From positions 4,774,001 through 4,838,000 of the forward strand of contig JAUKTV010000001.1 of assembly GCA_030549205.1 (NCBI GenBank): a stretch of DNA of 64,000 nucleotides, in the 5' to 3' direction. Under the pieces are notes generated by a model. The model made no database searches, was not told the DNA's origin, and saw nothing but the letters and a program-made list of their open reading frames with translations. Source of the stretch: Apiosordaria backusii. Taxonomy: Eukaryota > Ascomycota > Sordariomycetes > Sordariales > Lasiosphaeriaceae. Below, in pieces: positions 46,915 through 57,570 of this stretch. A program made the position numbers and the translations under genes. Positions within the stretch are counted from its first letter, which is position 1. Each line of letters begins with the position of its first letter.

Positions 46915-49580
46915 ATGACCCCCCCAACCCCCCTCCCCGACGAGGTCAACTCAACCAAACCCTCCACCCCAGCCCTCGACTCCCTCTCCTCCTCCTCCGA
47001 TGACTCCGACAGCGACATCGAAACCACCTCCCACAAAAAATCCCCGCCCCAACAAACAGCATGGCTCGCCACCTCCCGCAGCAAACGCTCCACAGCCGGC
47101 AACCGCATGAAAGCCCTCCTCGCCAACGAAACCCCCCTCGCCCCCTCCGGCGCTGATCAAGACTCGGACGAGCTCGAGCTCCTCTTCGCCGAAGACGAAG
47201 ACGACGCCGGATTCACAGACGATGCCAGAGAAGACGCGTCCGACGTCCAGATGGACTCCTCCTCCGACGAGGAAGACCAAGACGCCGCCAACGCCGACGA
47301 CGACGAAGGCGAAAAAGAGCTGGAGAGGCAAGCGAGGGAGAAGAGGGCTGCTCAGCGAAAGAGAAAAGCTCAAGAGGCGATCCCGGCGAAATTTCGAAAA
47401 AAGGTCAGGATCGAACCCCCGGGGAGCTCTAATGCGGGGAGCAGCACGGTGGCGAGCCCGGCGCCGAAGCCACCGAGGCCGAAGAAGAAGAGTGAAAGGG
47501 CGAGTTGGTTGCCTACGCAGGCGGATATGCCCACCAGAGCGTCGGAGCGGTCGACGACGAGAATGAGCAAGCAGCAGTTGCACGAGAAGATGGTGACGGA
47601 TGAGATACGGAGAAAAAAGCAGCTGGAGAGGATGGAGAAGAAGGCCAAGTTGTTGGAGGCGATGAAGAAGCCGCCTATGACGCAGGCGGAGAGGTTGGCC
47701 GAGGCGGCGAAGGTGGAGAAGAGGAATGCGAAGAGTTTGAATAGGTGGGAAGAGGCGGAGAAGCAGAGGGAGGAGGAGCGACTGAAAAAGATTGCGGCGT
47801 TGAATAGCCGGAAGCTGGACGGGCCGGTGGTGACGTTTTGGAGTGGGATTCAGGAGTTGTCGGAGGGGCAGGGGAAGCATGTGGGGAATTTGGTATCGAT
47901 GGAGGAGAAGGCTCCGAGGAAGAAGAGGCAGTCTGTTGCTGCTGCTTTGGCTGCCAAGGAGGCGGGTGCCAACGGGGAGCCGACGACACCAACGACGCCT
48001 GTCACGCCGGTTAATAAGGATAAGCTGAAGTTGGATGGGGAGGGTGTGGCCAAAGTCAAGCCTGAGAAGACGGACGATCAGGCTTCTGGTACACTTCCTG
48101 TTCCGCCAGAGGTTGCGAGTTCGGCGCCCAATGCTGCTGCTCCAGAAAATACACCTGCTGTGCCAGCAGCAGTAGCAACGCCGGGAACACAACCGCCACT
48201 CTCTGTCCCAGTAACGGCACCGCCAGTTTCGGTCCCAGTTTCAACGCCAGCACCACCAGTCCCAGCTGCAGCTTCAAAGCCTCCAGCCGTGGCTCCAGTG
48301 TTGATGTCAGCACCGGCACCAATACCGGCAGCAGTATCAACTACATTACCACCGGCAGCGTTAGCACCCCCGGTGCCGGCAACCACCACGATATCACCAC
48401 CCGTAGTAACACCAGCACCGGCACCGTCAATGGCTCCCCCAGCACCCCCTTCAATGGCTCCTCCACCGATACCCCCGCCACCAGAAGTGAGACCACCTAC
48501 ATCAGGAGTTTTGGCTGCTCCTATTCTCGCGCCTCCACCTGGTCCAATGCTTGGAGCCCAGATGCCAATGTTGAGCTTCCCTTCGGTGGGCGGGAAATCC
48601 AACGTCCTCGCGCTGCCGAATACAACACACACACCATCGCCACTCTCCATGCCCCCGGCTGCTCCCGCTGTTCCCACACCAGCACCACCAAAGCCGATGA
48701 CCGCTCCAAATGTCTCTGTTCCTGTACCACCATCTGTGCCTAAACTTAATATTCCCCCTCCTCCTCTCCCATCAACTCCTGTCCCGTCCAAATCAGCGCC
48801 AGCTCAGACGCCAGTATCAGCCACACCTGTTTCCGCAACACCGATATCAGCAGCCCCAGTCTCAGCGACTCCAATGACCGCCAAACCTCCCGCCACACCC
48901 CAGTCAGCCGTCCCCCAGTCCGCCACCAACCCAGAACCACCCCAAGACACACCACAAGGAAAAGTTACTCGCAGTTGTATCATCCTCCAAAATTTTGACG
49001 ACGCAGCCATCAAAGACAAGCAAATCCAAAACCAGATCCTCTTCGGTAGAAAGATGAACCGCCTGGCCAAACCGGCACACCCGCCGTTGTGTGTAATTAC
49101 CAACCACCCAGCTAAATACCGCGATCCAAAGACTGGCTTGCATTATTATAATAGTTATGCCTACAAAGAGATACAGAGGGTGAGCAGGGGAGATTACAAG
49201 TGGAGTAGCTTGCTGGGGGCGTATGTAGGGAGGGGCTGGGGAGAGTTTGCGGCCAAGGAGGTCCCGGAGAGGTTCAGGGATCCGAGCAAGCCGAGTGGGA
49301 TTGTGAAGAAGCTGGAGGTGGTGGAGGCGAGGCTGGTGCCGATTGAGGGGGTGGAGCCGGTGGTTAAGGTGGAGGGGGAGGACCGGTGGTGACGGAGGCG
49401 AGGTTGGTGCCTGTTGAGGGAGTGAAGGAGGTGGTGAATGAGGTTCCAGCGGTTGGAGGGAGTGGACAGCCGCAGCAGCAGCTTTTTGTTGCGCCTGCTG
49501 CCGCGTCATCTGTTCCTTCTGCTCCTCCTCCAGCTCCGGTTATTATGCCTGGTCAGAATCAACCTGTACAAACGCAGTAG
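46915..49580 (+). CDS. SWC2: YL1/Swc2 (Vps72), SWR1-complex H2A.Z-binding subunit, frame broken near the end
   Basis: Histone-variant chaperone subunit of the SWR1 remodeller, nuclear. Intronless. The N-terminal YL1 domain has acidic DELELLFAEDEDDAGFTDD and TAGNRMKALLANE, then a long basic coiled stretch (KLLEAMKKPPMTQAERL). The middle third is Pro/Ala/Val/Thr-rich low complexity. The YL1 C-terminal domain follows: CVITNHPAKYRDPKTGLHYY...SSLLGAYVGRGWGEF. The frame as given stops at 49392. The next frame continues VVTEARLVPVEGVKEVVNE to a stop at 49580 and repeats the preceding VVEARLVPIEGVEPVV. One extra G in the run 49374-49378 joins them, so I extend the gene to 49580 (about 888 residues). 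Confidence 0.9.
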
Positions 49581-49959
49581 GGTGTTTTTGTGCTGGCTAG
49601 GTTTGTTTTGGATGTTCACATAAAGCGGGAAGAATGGAGTATAAAGCAAGAGAAAGAGCAGTGGTGTAACTTTGACTGTTGAAAGGAGGTCACAGTCTGC
49701 TATCATTGTTACTGCCTGTCAAACCAACTTGTGTGGAGGATATGTATCGTAGGATAGAATAAGCTAAATCGGATTACAATGCTTCAAGATAGATAAATTC
49801 ATCCAATACCAAAGAATCTAAAGCACCCCATCCATACAAGAAGCCAAATAAATGAAAAGCCTTCCTACACATAGCTGGTATCATAACATTCATCACGGCC
49901 TACCCATCCTAAACGCCGTAATTGCCCTTCACCAACCAAAACAACACAACTGAAAGAAA
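49581..49959. other. Convergent 3' intergenic, YL1 / MTW1
   Basis: 380 bases of 3' flanks; no gene seen. Confidence 0.5.
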
Positions 49960-51283
49960 TCAAGTCTCATCCATCCTATCCCCATCCCCCTCCCCCTCTC
50001 TATCCTGCCCCCTACCCCCCTCCTGTCCCAGAGTATCCCCCACCCCAAGCAATCCCACCACCCGTTCCAAATCCCCACCTCGAGCTGTTTGCTTCTTCCC
50101 TCACCCACCCCCTCAACATCATCCCTCACCGCCCCATTTTCTGTTAATTCCAACCCCCTCACATTTTCTAAATGTCGTCTAGTAGCAGCCTCGACATACT
50201 CCAGCCTCTCTCTCCTCCAATCTTTTGTTTCCTGCTCCCCATCCCCATCCCCTATATCTTGTGCAGTGGTGTCCCCCAACCGCGGCAACAACTCCCTCAG
50301 CCCACTACTAAGATCACGTAAACTCCCCAGCTGGCTAACCCCAAATTTTGCGGTTGTTTCAAGCGGGCGGTGGCGATCAACTCCTTCCAGTGTCTTCCTC
50401 CCTTCGGATAGGAACCCAAAAACAGCCTTGTCTTTCTGCCCCCCGTTTTCCTCTTTGACTCCCGTTCCAACAAGCCGTCGCAGTTCTGTCAAGAGTCCCT
50501 CGTTGCGCGCCCTTTCCGCCTCCAACATCCCCCGAAGTTTCTGACTTTCTTGAAGCTGTCTCCTCAACTGGTTCAACCCCCCCACCCCCATGCCTACTTG
50601 CCCCCCCACCCCTCCCCTAATCCCCCTACCCCCCAGCACCACCACCCTCCCCGTCCTGCCCCGGGGTGTCATCAAGGTTGAAATCAAGCCCCTTGTAGTG
50701 CCCAAGGACAGTAAACGGCTCATCCTCCCCCGCCACCGTAAGCAAAAACCGCATCGTATAAATCTCAAACTTGTCAAAGTTTTTATCCAGCGCGGCGAAC
50801 AACAACGTCTCCAATTTATGCACACCCTCTTCTACCTCGTTCCTGTGGGATTCTGCTGGATGTTCATGTGTGGGGGGGCGGAACCCCAGTGCTGACGGGG
50901 GGGCACCCAATAACCCCGACTCGATGGAGGTTAGGGCGCGGTCGGCGAGGGTGTTGGTTGTGTTTATTATTAGGTCTAGTAGGCTCTGAAGGGAGGGTTA
51001 GAAAACGGGGATGGAGAGGAAGGGAGGAGGGGAAGATGGAGAGAGGAGGAAGGGGAGGGGGGGGAAGGGGAGGGAGATATAAAAGGGGAAGGGGAGGGAG
51101 ATATAGCAACAGAAGGGGGATGATACGGATAGGATAGGGGGGTGCCCAAAGGGGAGGATAAGATGAGGGGGTTAGGGTTATAGAAGGGGAAGAAAGGAGA
51201 AGAAGGGGGGAGGGAAGTAAACATACCACTGGGGGATACCCAAAGTGCTCCGTCAAGAGCTCCGTGTCTGATCTGCTCGCCAT
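49960..51283 (-). CDS. MTW1: Kinetochore protein Mis12/Mtw1, frame broken
   Basis: Subunit of the Mis12/MIND complex linking centromeric chromatin to the Ndc80 complex. Exon 1 (51283-51227) reads MASRSDTELLTEHFGYPPV. A 241-nt purine-rich intron follows. Exon 2 from 50985 continues SLLDLIINTTNTLADRAL, GLLGAPPSALGFRPP and EVEEGVHKLETLLFAALDKN, then KFEIYTMRFLLTV. This frame stops at 50628-50626 in a Gly-rich linker. The coiled coil (LNQLRRQLQESQKLRGMLEA, ARNEGLLTELRRLV) and the conserved RRERLEYVEAATRRHLENVR continue one frame away. A last shift near 50090-50110 gives the natural end GGDLERVVGLLG...DRMDET at TGA 49962-49960. Two added bases in the G-runs at 50622-50634 and one near 50100 account for everything. 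An essential gene is unlikely to be this damaged, so errors are the likely cause. Confidence 0.85.
51000..51210. repeat. Purine-rich G-run repeats in the MTW1 intron
   Basis: About 200 bases of GGGGA-type runs on the plus strand, including an exact direct repeat of a 21-base unit (51061-51081 and 51085-51105, GGGGAAGGGG...GATATA). Such tracts can form G-quadruplexes and are error-prone to sequence. Confidence 0.75.
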
Positions 51284-52203
51284 GATTCTTTTCGTGTGAA
51301 ATGTTTTGGCGGACTTTCTTTCGTCTTGACTATTGTTGCTGTTTTACGGCAGAATTGACTTGGCAAAATGTACAGAATTTATCCAGACAAAAATCGTGGA
51401 CAAAATCGAGACAGAATGGCTGGACAGTTTCACCTTGGGACAAAATGACGTTGGACGAAATCAACGCGTCTGATGAGACGCGACTGGCTTCTGAAAATCC
51501 AGGGTTAGGGTTACATCTGTGCGCCCATGACTGCAACAAACAAAACAAATCCCCCTATCTGCATTCCTGCCACATTCAACGGTTTCACCAGGACAAAAAC
51601 ACCAAAAATTTTATAATGATCAATTCATGCCACCTATTATCAGGCTACATCCCACTCCCACTTGCACTCCCACTCCATATGCCCATCACCTATCCCATCC
51701 CAAGATCACACAAAAACTATGATATCCTCAACCCATCTCTTTTTGCTCCTGATTCAACCAATGCTTCTTTCTTCACCTTGCCAACAATTCTCCTCGCTCA
51801 CTGCCATGTTCCTTTCACCCCCAAAATAGTGCATATATATATCTCCTCCTCCTCCCTTCCCTCCCCAACTCTCCCCACTGGACCGTTTCTTTTTCGGGAT
51901 TTGAAGCGTAAAAAATGCAAAAAAAAACATCCAAACATCCAAAAACCAAAAAAGATACACAATCGAAAAAAGGGCTTATTACAAGGAGCGAAGTTTGCGT
52001 GTGTGGGTGTTTGATGACTCAAAAAAGCACACAGGGTAGATATAACAAGAAAGACATAACGAAAAAAAGATATAAAGAAAGTGAAACTATCACCCCCCAA
52101 AAAAGCAAAATTACAAACAAATACCCTAAAAGTAAATTTGGATCCCGTTTCGTGTCCATCCCCGATTTTTCATCTCTTTCTCTCAACTACTCGTATCCTC
52201 CCC
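51284..52203. other. Intergenic, MTW1 promoter and MRN1 3' flank
   Basis: A 237-codon plus-strand frame here (51301-52014) has no domain and biased composition, so I leave it out. A telomere-like GGGTTAGGGTTA lies at 51502-51513, and GACAAAAT-type words recur at about 51390-51460. Confidence 0.45.
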
Positions 52204-54618
52204 CTAGTTCGCAACCTCCTCCTCAACCCACCCATTCAAGTTTCCCTGAATGGCCAACCCAAACCCAGAACCCATCCCGCCGTAGCTGGCTTGGTACTGA
52301 TGTCCACGGCGCTGGCCGTCATCGTTTCCACCGCCCATGTTCGAGTTTCCGACGCCATTCTCAAAGCCGGGAGCTAATACTGGCAAGCTGACAGCCCGGT
52401 TGTGAGAACCCCTGGTGTTGACGGGAGCAAGGAGACCGCCAATGGTTGTCGCGCCAGAGCTGGTGGCATATCCGTTGGAAATGCTGGCAGACTGCTGGTG
52501 ACCCATGTTGTGGCCCTGAGGAACCTCGAGCGAGATACCAGGCTCGTTGGGCGAAGACTGAGCCGTGCCGAACAGGGCAGCCTGCTGAGCGGCCAGCTGA
52601 TGGTGCTGGTGCTGTTGTTGCTGCTGAGCCTGGTGCGAGACATGGGTGAGGTACATGGTCAGGGGGTTGCTGTTTTGGTTGAACAAGGCAGCAGCAGCTT
52701 GACCGTTCTGCTGGCCATTGCCAGTAGGCGAGTGGCCGTTTTGGCTCGATCCGTTGGCGGAGGGCGAAGGGACCTGTTCGCCCCGAGGGGACTGCTGAGC
52801 CTGCTGCTGGAGCTGACGGGGGGGGTTGCCGCAACGATCTTTGCCAAAGTTGACCTTGAACTTCCGATACTCCTCCTTACCACGGACCGCCTCAATGGCC
52901 TTGATCGCGTTGGCAATGTTGGTGAAGTTGACGAACGCGCAGCTCTTCTCACGCAATGTGTTGACCAACTCAATCTCGCCATACTCGGAAAAGTCTTGTC
53001 TCAGTCTATCCTCGGTCCAGGTCTCGTCAAGATTGCCGATGTAGACGTTGCGCGAGGCGCCACCGCTAACAGCCAGAGCAATGGCAGGAGGAAGAGCACC
53101 CGAGTGCTTGCCCCAGCCAATCTTGAGTCTGCGATTGTGAATCATGAGTCCCTGCAGGTTGCTAAGCGCATAGAAAGACGCAGCAGCCGTGGGATCGATA
53201 AACGTCACAAAGCAGATGTGCTTGTCGGGAATGTACCGAATGTGGTGCAAAAGACCACCACGGACAACGTTGCAAATCTCCTCGATGGTCGTCTCGGGGT
53301 GAATGTTGCCAAGGTAAATGGTCCGGTTACCCAAGTTGGTGATGCCACCAGCCGTGGTAGCCACGGCAGCGGCAGCAACCGACTGCTGAGCCAGGGCGCT
53401 GGAAATCAAATCGCGGTCGGCACCCGTCAGCATGTGCGCATAGCCCGGGGCAATTCCAAGGTACTGAGCGGCATTCTGCTGTTGAGTCTTGGATACATAG
53501 GCGCACCTATCCTTGCCATAATACACCCGGCGGGGAGCCTGCCACTTGGCCTCCTGGGGCAACTGAGAGACAGCCTTGATGGCGTTGGCGATGGACAAGA
53601 AATGCACAAAGGCAATGTTCTTCTCGCGCACAATCTTGATGGTATCAATGGCGCCAAACTTGCCAAGATCCTCGCGCAGCTCCTCCTCCGAAATATCCTC
53701 AGGCAAGTTGCCGAGGTACACGTTCCGGGAAGCACCAGACTGCTGAACGGCAAGGTGAACCGAAGTAGGCACCTGCGAGGGCTTACCCCAGCCAATCTTG
53801 ATATCCTGTCCCTTGATGCAGAGCTTTTTCAAGATGGCATCAGAGTGGAAATGAGTGGCAGAGGCAGGGTCCAGGAAGGAGATGAAGGCGCAGTTCTTAT
53901 CAGGAAGAAGACGGACGGACTCGATCTGACCGCTGCGGACGTGGCCCAGAATCTCCTCGGCGGATGTGTCGGGAGGAATGTTGCCCAAGTACACGGTTCT
54001 ACTGGTACCGGTAACAAGACCCGGTGTCATGGGCACAGGAGACGTGGGCTGGATGGGCATCTGCAGCCCAGCCATGTTGTTGAACGACGCAGTGGGCGAC
54101 TGAGGCGAGTAAAACTGAGGAGCACCGTAGGCCGAAGGGGAAACAATGCCGCCGTACATCTGGGGGGAAATGCTCTGCTGGATCGGGCTCGAAGCGCCAT
54201 TTTGCTGCTGGAGGTTTTGCTGCTGAAGCTGCTGGAAGCTGCTCACATTCTGGAAATGAGGGCTCGCAAAAGCGGCAGGCGTGCCGGGCTGAAAGGGACT
54301 AAGAAGCAGCTGGGAGGGCAGCAGAGAAGTAAACTCAAAAGCAGTGCCGGGTGAAGTCAAATCAGCACCATTGTGGTGAGTCTGCTGCTGCTGGTGGTGT
54401 TGGTGTTGGTGTTGCTGCTGCTGGTGTTGCTGCTGGTGAGAGACGGGCTGGGTGTTGATGGTCGGAATGTTTCCACGTCTCGGATGCCTGTCGGCAAAAC
54501 CAGAGATGTTGGAAGCAAAGGCGCCGTGGGAGAAGCCGGTATCGCTGTTGGAGGGCTTGGAAGCATGGCCAAAACGGTGGCTGCTAGACCCCGTCTGGGG
54601 GCCAGAGATATCCTGCAT
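52204..54618 (-). CDS. MRN1: Four-RRM RNA-binding protein (Mrn1/Nrd1 type)
   Basis: 804 residues, intronless from ATG 54618. The N-terminal 200 residues are Gln/His/Ser/Pro-rich (a QQQ/HQH run at about 61-82) and disordered. Four RRMs follow at about 207-279 (TVYLGNIPPDTS), 298-370 (NVYLGNLPEDIS), 432-504 (TIYLGNIHPETT) and 523-594 (NVYIGNLDETWT). Each has an RNP1-like CAFISF, IAFVHF, CFVTF or CAFVNF core. The spacing, with RRM pairs separated by GWGK(P/H) segments, matches yeast Mrn1 and fission-yeast Nrd1/Msa2, which bind mRNA and control differentiation and wall genes. A Gln-rich tail completes it. The frame is open upstream for at least 17 codons (DSLVPPHLLG just before the Met), so an additional 5' exon may exist. 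Confidence 0.9.
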   Translation of the reverse strand: MQDISGPQTGSSSHRFGHASKPSNSDTGFSHGAFASNISGFADRHPRRGNIPTINTQPVSHQQQHQQQQHQHQHHQQQQTHHNGADLTSPGTAFEFTSLLPSQLLLSPFQPGTPAAFASPHFQNVSSFQQLQQQNLQQQNGASSPIQQSISPQMYGGIVSPSAYGAPQFYSPQSPTASFNNMAGLQMPIQPTSPVPMTPGLVTGTSRTVYLGNIPPDTSAEEILGHVRSGQIESVRLLPDKNCAFISFLDPASATHFHSDAILKKLCIKGQDIKIGWGKPSQVPTSVHLAVQQSGASRNVYLGNLPEDISEEELREDLGKFGAIDTIKIVREKNIAFVHFLSIANAIKAVSQLPQEAKWQAPRRVYYGKDRCAYVSKTQQQNAAQYLGIAPGYAHMLTGADRDLISSALAQQSVAAAAVATTAGGITNLGNRTIYLGNIHPETTIEEICNVVRGGLLHHIRYIPDKHICFVTFIDPTAAASFYALSNLQGLMIHNRRLKIGWGKHSGALPPAIALAVSGGASRNVYIGNLDETWTEDRLRQDFSEYGEIELVNTLREKSCAFVNFTNIANAIKAIEAVRGKEEYRKFKVNFGKDRCGNPPRQLQQQAQQSPRGEQVPSPSANGSSQNGHSPTGNGQQNGQAAAALFNQNSNPLTMYLTHVSHQAQQQQQHQHHQLAAQQAALFGTAQSSPNEPGISLEVPQGHNMGHQQSASISNGYATSSGATTIGGLLAPVNTRGSHNRAVSLPVLAPGFENGVGNSNMGGGNDDGQRRGHQYQASYGGMGSGFGLAIQGNLNGWVEEEVAN

Positions 54619-57056
54619 CCCGAGAAGATGCGGGGGGACAAGACTGTCCCTGGTGACGTGAGATAAAACCGCCGTTTTGAAGGATTATACGTGCCTGGTG
54701 AGAGGCACGAGGAGAAGCAGAGGCGCGTTGGAATGTGTAGCCCGGGCCACCAAATCGTCAGAAGATGCGGTGAAGCAAAACCCGGAATCACACCAAAAGA
54801 ATTCCCCCTATTCAACAGTGTGTGTTTTCAGAGGGTTCAGGTGTCTTTTCAGATGGCAAAGACAGGCCCGGATATGTAGGTTCGGCAAAGGCGGACCTAG
54901 CAACGCGGGAGCAGCGCGGCAGATTCCAATGAAAGAAAATGCTGGCTATCAATGAAAGACGAATCAATTGACCGAGGTGTCCGAGTGTTGTGGCTGGCCG
55001 ACCGAAAGGACTCGAGAGGGGTCTTCGCGGGCGTTCGAACAAAGAAGGGATGCTTCGTATTAAAATTCTATCGGTATATCTGATGCTTCTCTGGCGCGAG
55101 CATAGAGAAGAGGGACCGTCGACGAGGTGCGTGTTGAGATGGTCGTCGAGGAGGTAAATAACCGGTGACGGTGACGGTGACGGCGGCGGCTCCAAAGAAT
55201 TATTACCTAGGTTATAGTAAAAAGAACGATGCCGAAGGGAAAGAAAAGGCAGGTCGGGTAGGTTAGAAGGCGGAGGAAACGCGGCAGCAAAAAATGATAG
55301 AAGCGAGAGGTGCCAGCGACAATAAAAGAGAGAGGACGCTCAGGACGGAGCGAAAAAAGGGGAGAGGTGAAAGATTGGCAAGGACAAGAAGGTGAAGTGG
55401 ATGGAGCTTTAATTGCCTGGCCCCTTGGCGCCAGACTTTGGACCCGAGTACCTTTTGCCGGTAAGTGCCACCAAGAGATACCTCTCCGACAAGTACATTC
55501 AGGAGTCCCCCTGCCGCTCAGCATTGCAACCAGCGTCGCCTTATTAAGGTAGGGAATGGAGTCGGCCCAGCACAAGACCACGCATTTCTGCATTTCTTCG
55601 CAGACTGCAGTCCAGGGACGTGTCATCATGCCTCTTTCCGTCGTGTCCGTCTGAAGACAGCAACAATTGCTTCTCTTTTCCTCTCCTCTTTGGCATCACG
55701 CTCGGTCAATTCCACCGTCGACACACCAAAACGTCGGAACCAGGTACCCCTACACAATAATCCGAGACTTGGCGGCACGAGGCTTCGCTTCAGGAGCACC
55801 TCACCACCTCATCATCAAGTTGCCGAGTCGGACAAACAGACAATCGCAATGCTCTCCTCCAGGACAATGTTTCGCCTTCTTTTTTTGTTCAGCAACGCAA
55901 GCAGTCTGTGTTCTGTCTGTCCGTTGCACGCTCTCTTCTCCCGACCTCCCGACCGCCCGTTCCCACTCGGGCCACCCACCCCATTCATTGCCCTCCGAAC
56001 GAGCATCTCATCTTTGTCACATTTTACCATCCAATTCTCCCGATTGGGCCCAGCCATTTGCTGACATTGTCTCTGCTCTCTTTCTCTCTCTCAGCAATTG
56101 TTCTTACTTACCTTACCCTATTGAATCCTTCCCAAACCCCAGCCAACCAACCCAGTGCCAATCAATTTCCGGGAGTCCGGACACCGTTTTCCCCCCAGGG
56201 CCATGACGTTCACCACCACTTATCATTATCAGGAATTGAGTTTAGAAACCCATTGAATCGAAACTTAAATCCCCAAACACACCAGCCTCGAACACCAGTC
56301 TCGAACACCAGTTACTAAGGTACCCCAAAATAGTTTCCCATAGCACACGATACCGTTACCTGGGGTAAGGGTCAGTGGTGGTGGTGAAACCAGGGGAAAA
56401 AACGCCCCAAGCATTGCTCTCTCCACAAACACACACACTGTGTTATGCAACCCACCGTTGAAAAAGCTTTGGCGGCGGTGGGAGTAACCTGGGAAAATGG
56501 GCAATGTCTCGTGGCACCACCCACGTTACTGTGTAGGTTTTCAGTCGGGCAGTATATGTACGCGCCTGCAGCTTGTACCGCAAAAGACAAAAATTCTGGA
56601 TTGGGTGGTCAGGAATCGCCAATGGCTGATGCAGGTACCGCGGCCACCGACCATCCATCCAACCCAGACCGCTGAATTGGACAATACCCCTGAATTTTGG
56701 GCACAGTGCACCTCCGATCACCAGACCTAGGAAACGGTTAAACATTCCGCACTTTCTAGACGACGCTTGGAGGAAACACACCGATACTTCGTGCTTCATA
56801 CTTCCCGCGGTAGTTATCCGCATGATGTTCTACCCCTTCTAGATCAAATTCATACCCCCAGGTCCACAACCTCCCAGATCCGTTTCAAATACCCTGCACA
56901 CACCATCCTGGAAGACATGCCAAACATCCGGATAATCGACAGAGCATCAAATCAAGGGTCCAGATCGATCTACCCGTCCGTTGATCTTCCTACAGTCCCT
57001 TTTCCAACCATCATTTTTCCAGGAGGTGCCAGAAACCTGGAAACTGTCCCGTCTTT

Positions 57057-57180
57057 CGGAACCTGGAAGGATTTCACCCCCTCCACAGCCCCAAACAAAA
57101 ACAACCCCTACGACACCCGAGGATCTGGTTCATCACAAAATTCAACATTTACTCGGCCGAGTGTCTCAGGCCATGAACTG
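57057..57180. repeat. Diverged direct repeat, copy A, with 12-bp palindrome
   Basis: Shares an order of words with 57465-57570: CACAGCCCCAAAC, AACAACCCC, GA(T)CTGGTTCA and an identical palindrome ACTCGGCCGAGT (57151-57162). The rest is diverged. Confidence 0.6.
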
Positions 57181-57464
57181 CACTGTCGGTCCACATGTCC
57201 AATCAATGCGTCTTTCCACACATCAAGGTAATGCCTTCTGTCGCTCCCAACATAGTATTCAGCACACCCCACGAGACTTCGCATACGGCTGTCCAAGTTT
57301 CTCTTCCAATATCCCCTTTGGTTGGTCCGTCGGGTTAGGGTTAACCTAGGAATCTGACCTTCCACTAGGTACCCAACTTCTACGCTTCCAACATTTTCTA
57401 CTTACTCTCTCTCCTATACAAAAAGCAAATCATGATTCCCCGAAACCTGGGGACCGAACCGTGT

Positions 57465-57570
57465 CATCGTTAAGGAGGATTCCCCATTCCTTCACGGCCC
57501 CCAACAACAACCCCGAAACCCGAAGGTCTGGTTCAACCCCAACACCCAACAATCACTCGGCCGAGTCCCC
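57465..57570. repeat. Diverged direct repeat, copy B, with 12-bp palindrome
   Basis: Counterpart of the 57057-57180 segment about 400 bases downstream, with the same palindrome at 57555-57566. Confidence 0.6.

Noticed and set aside
51301..52014. 237-codon plus-strand frame
   Set aside because: No domain, repetitive Ser/Pro/Lys composition, and it overlaps the MTW1 promoter and the MRN1 3' flank; looks like chance in an A/C-rich region.
52402..54354. 650-codon frame antisense to MRN1
   Set aside because: Shadow of a strongly biased coding region; no domain of its own.
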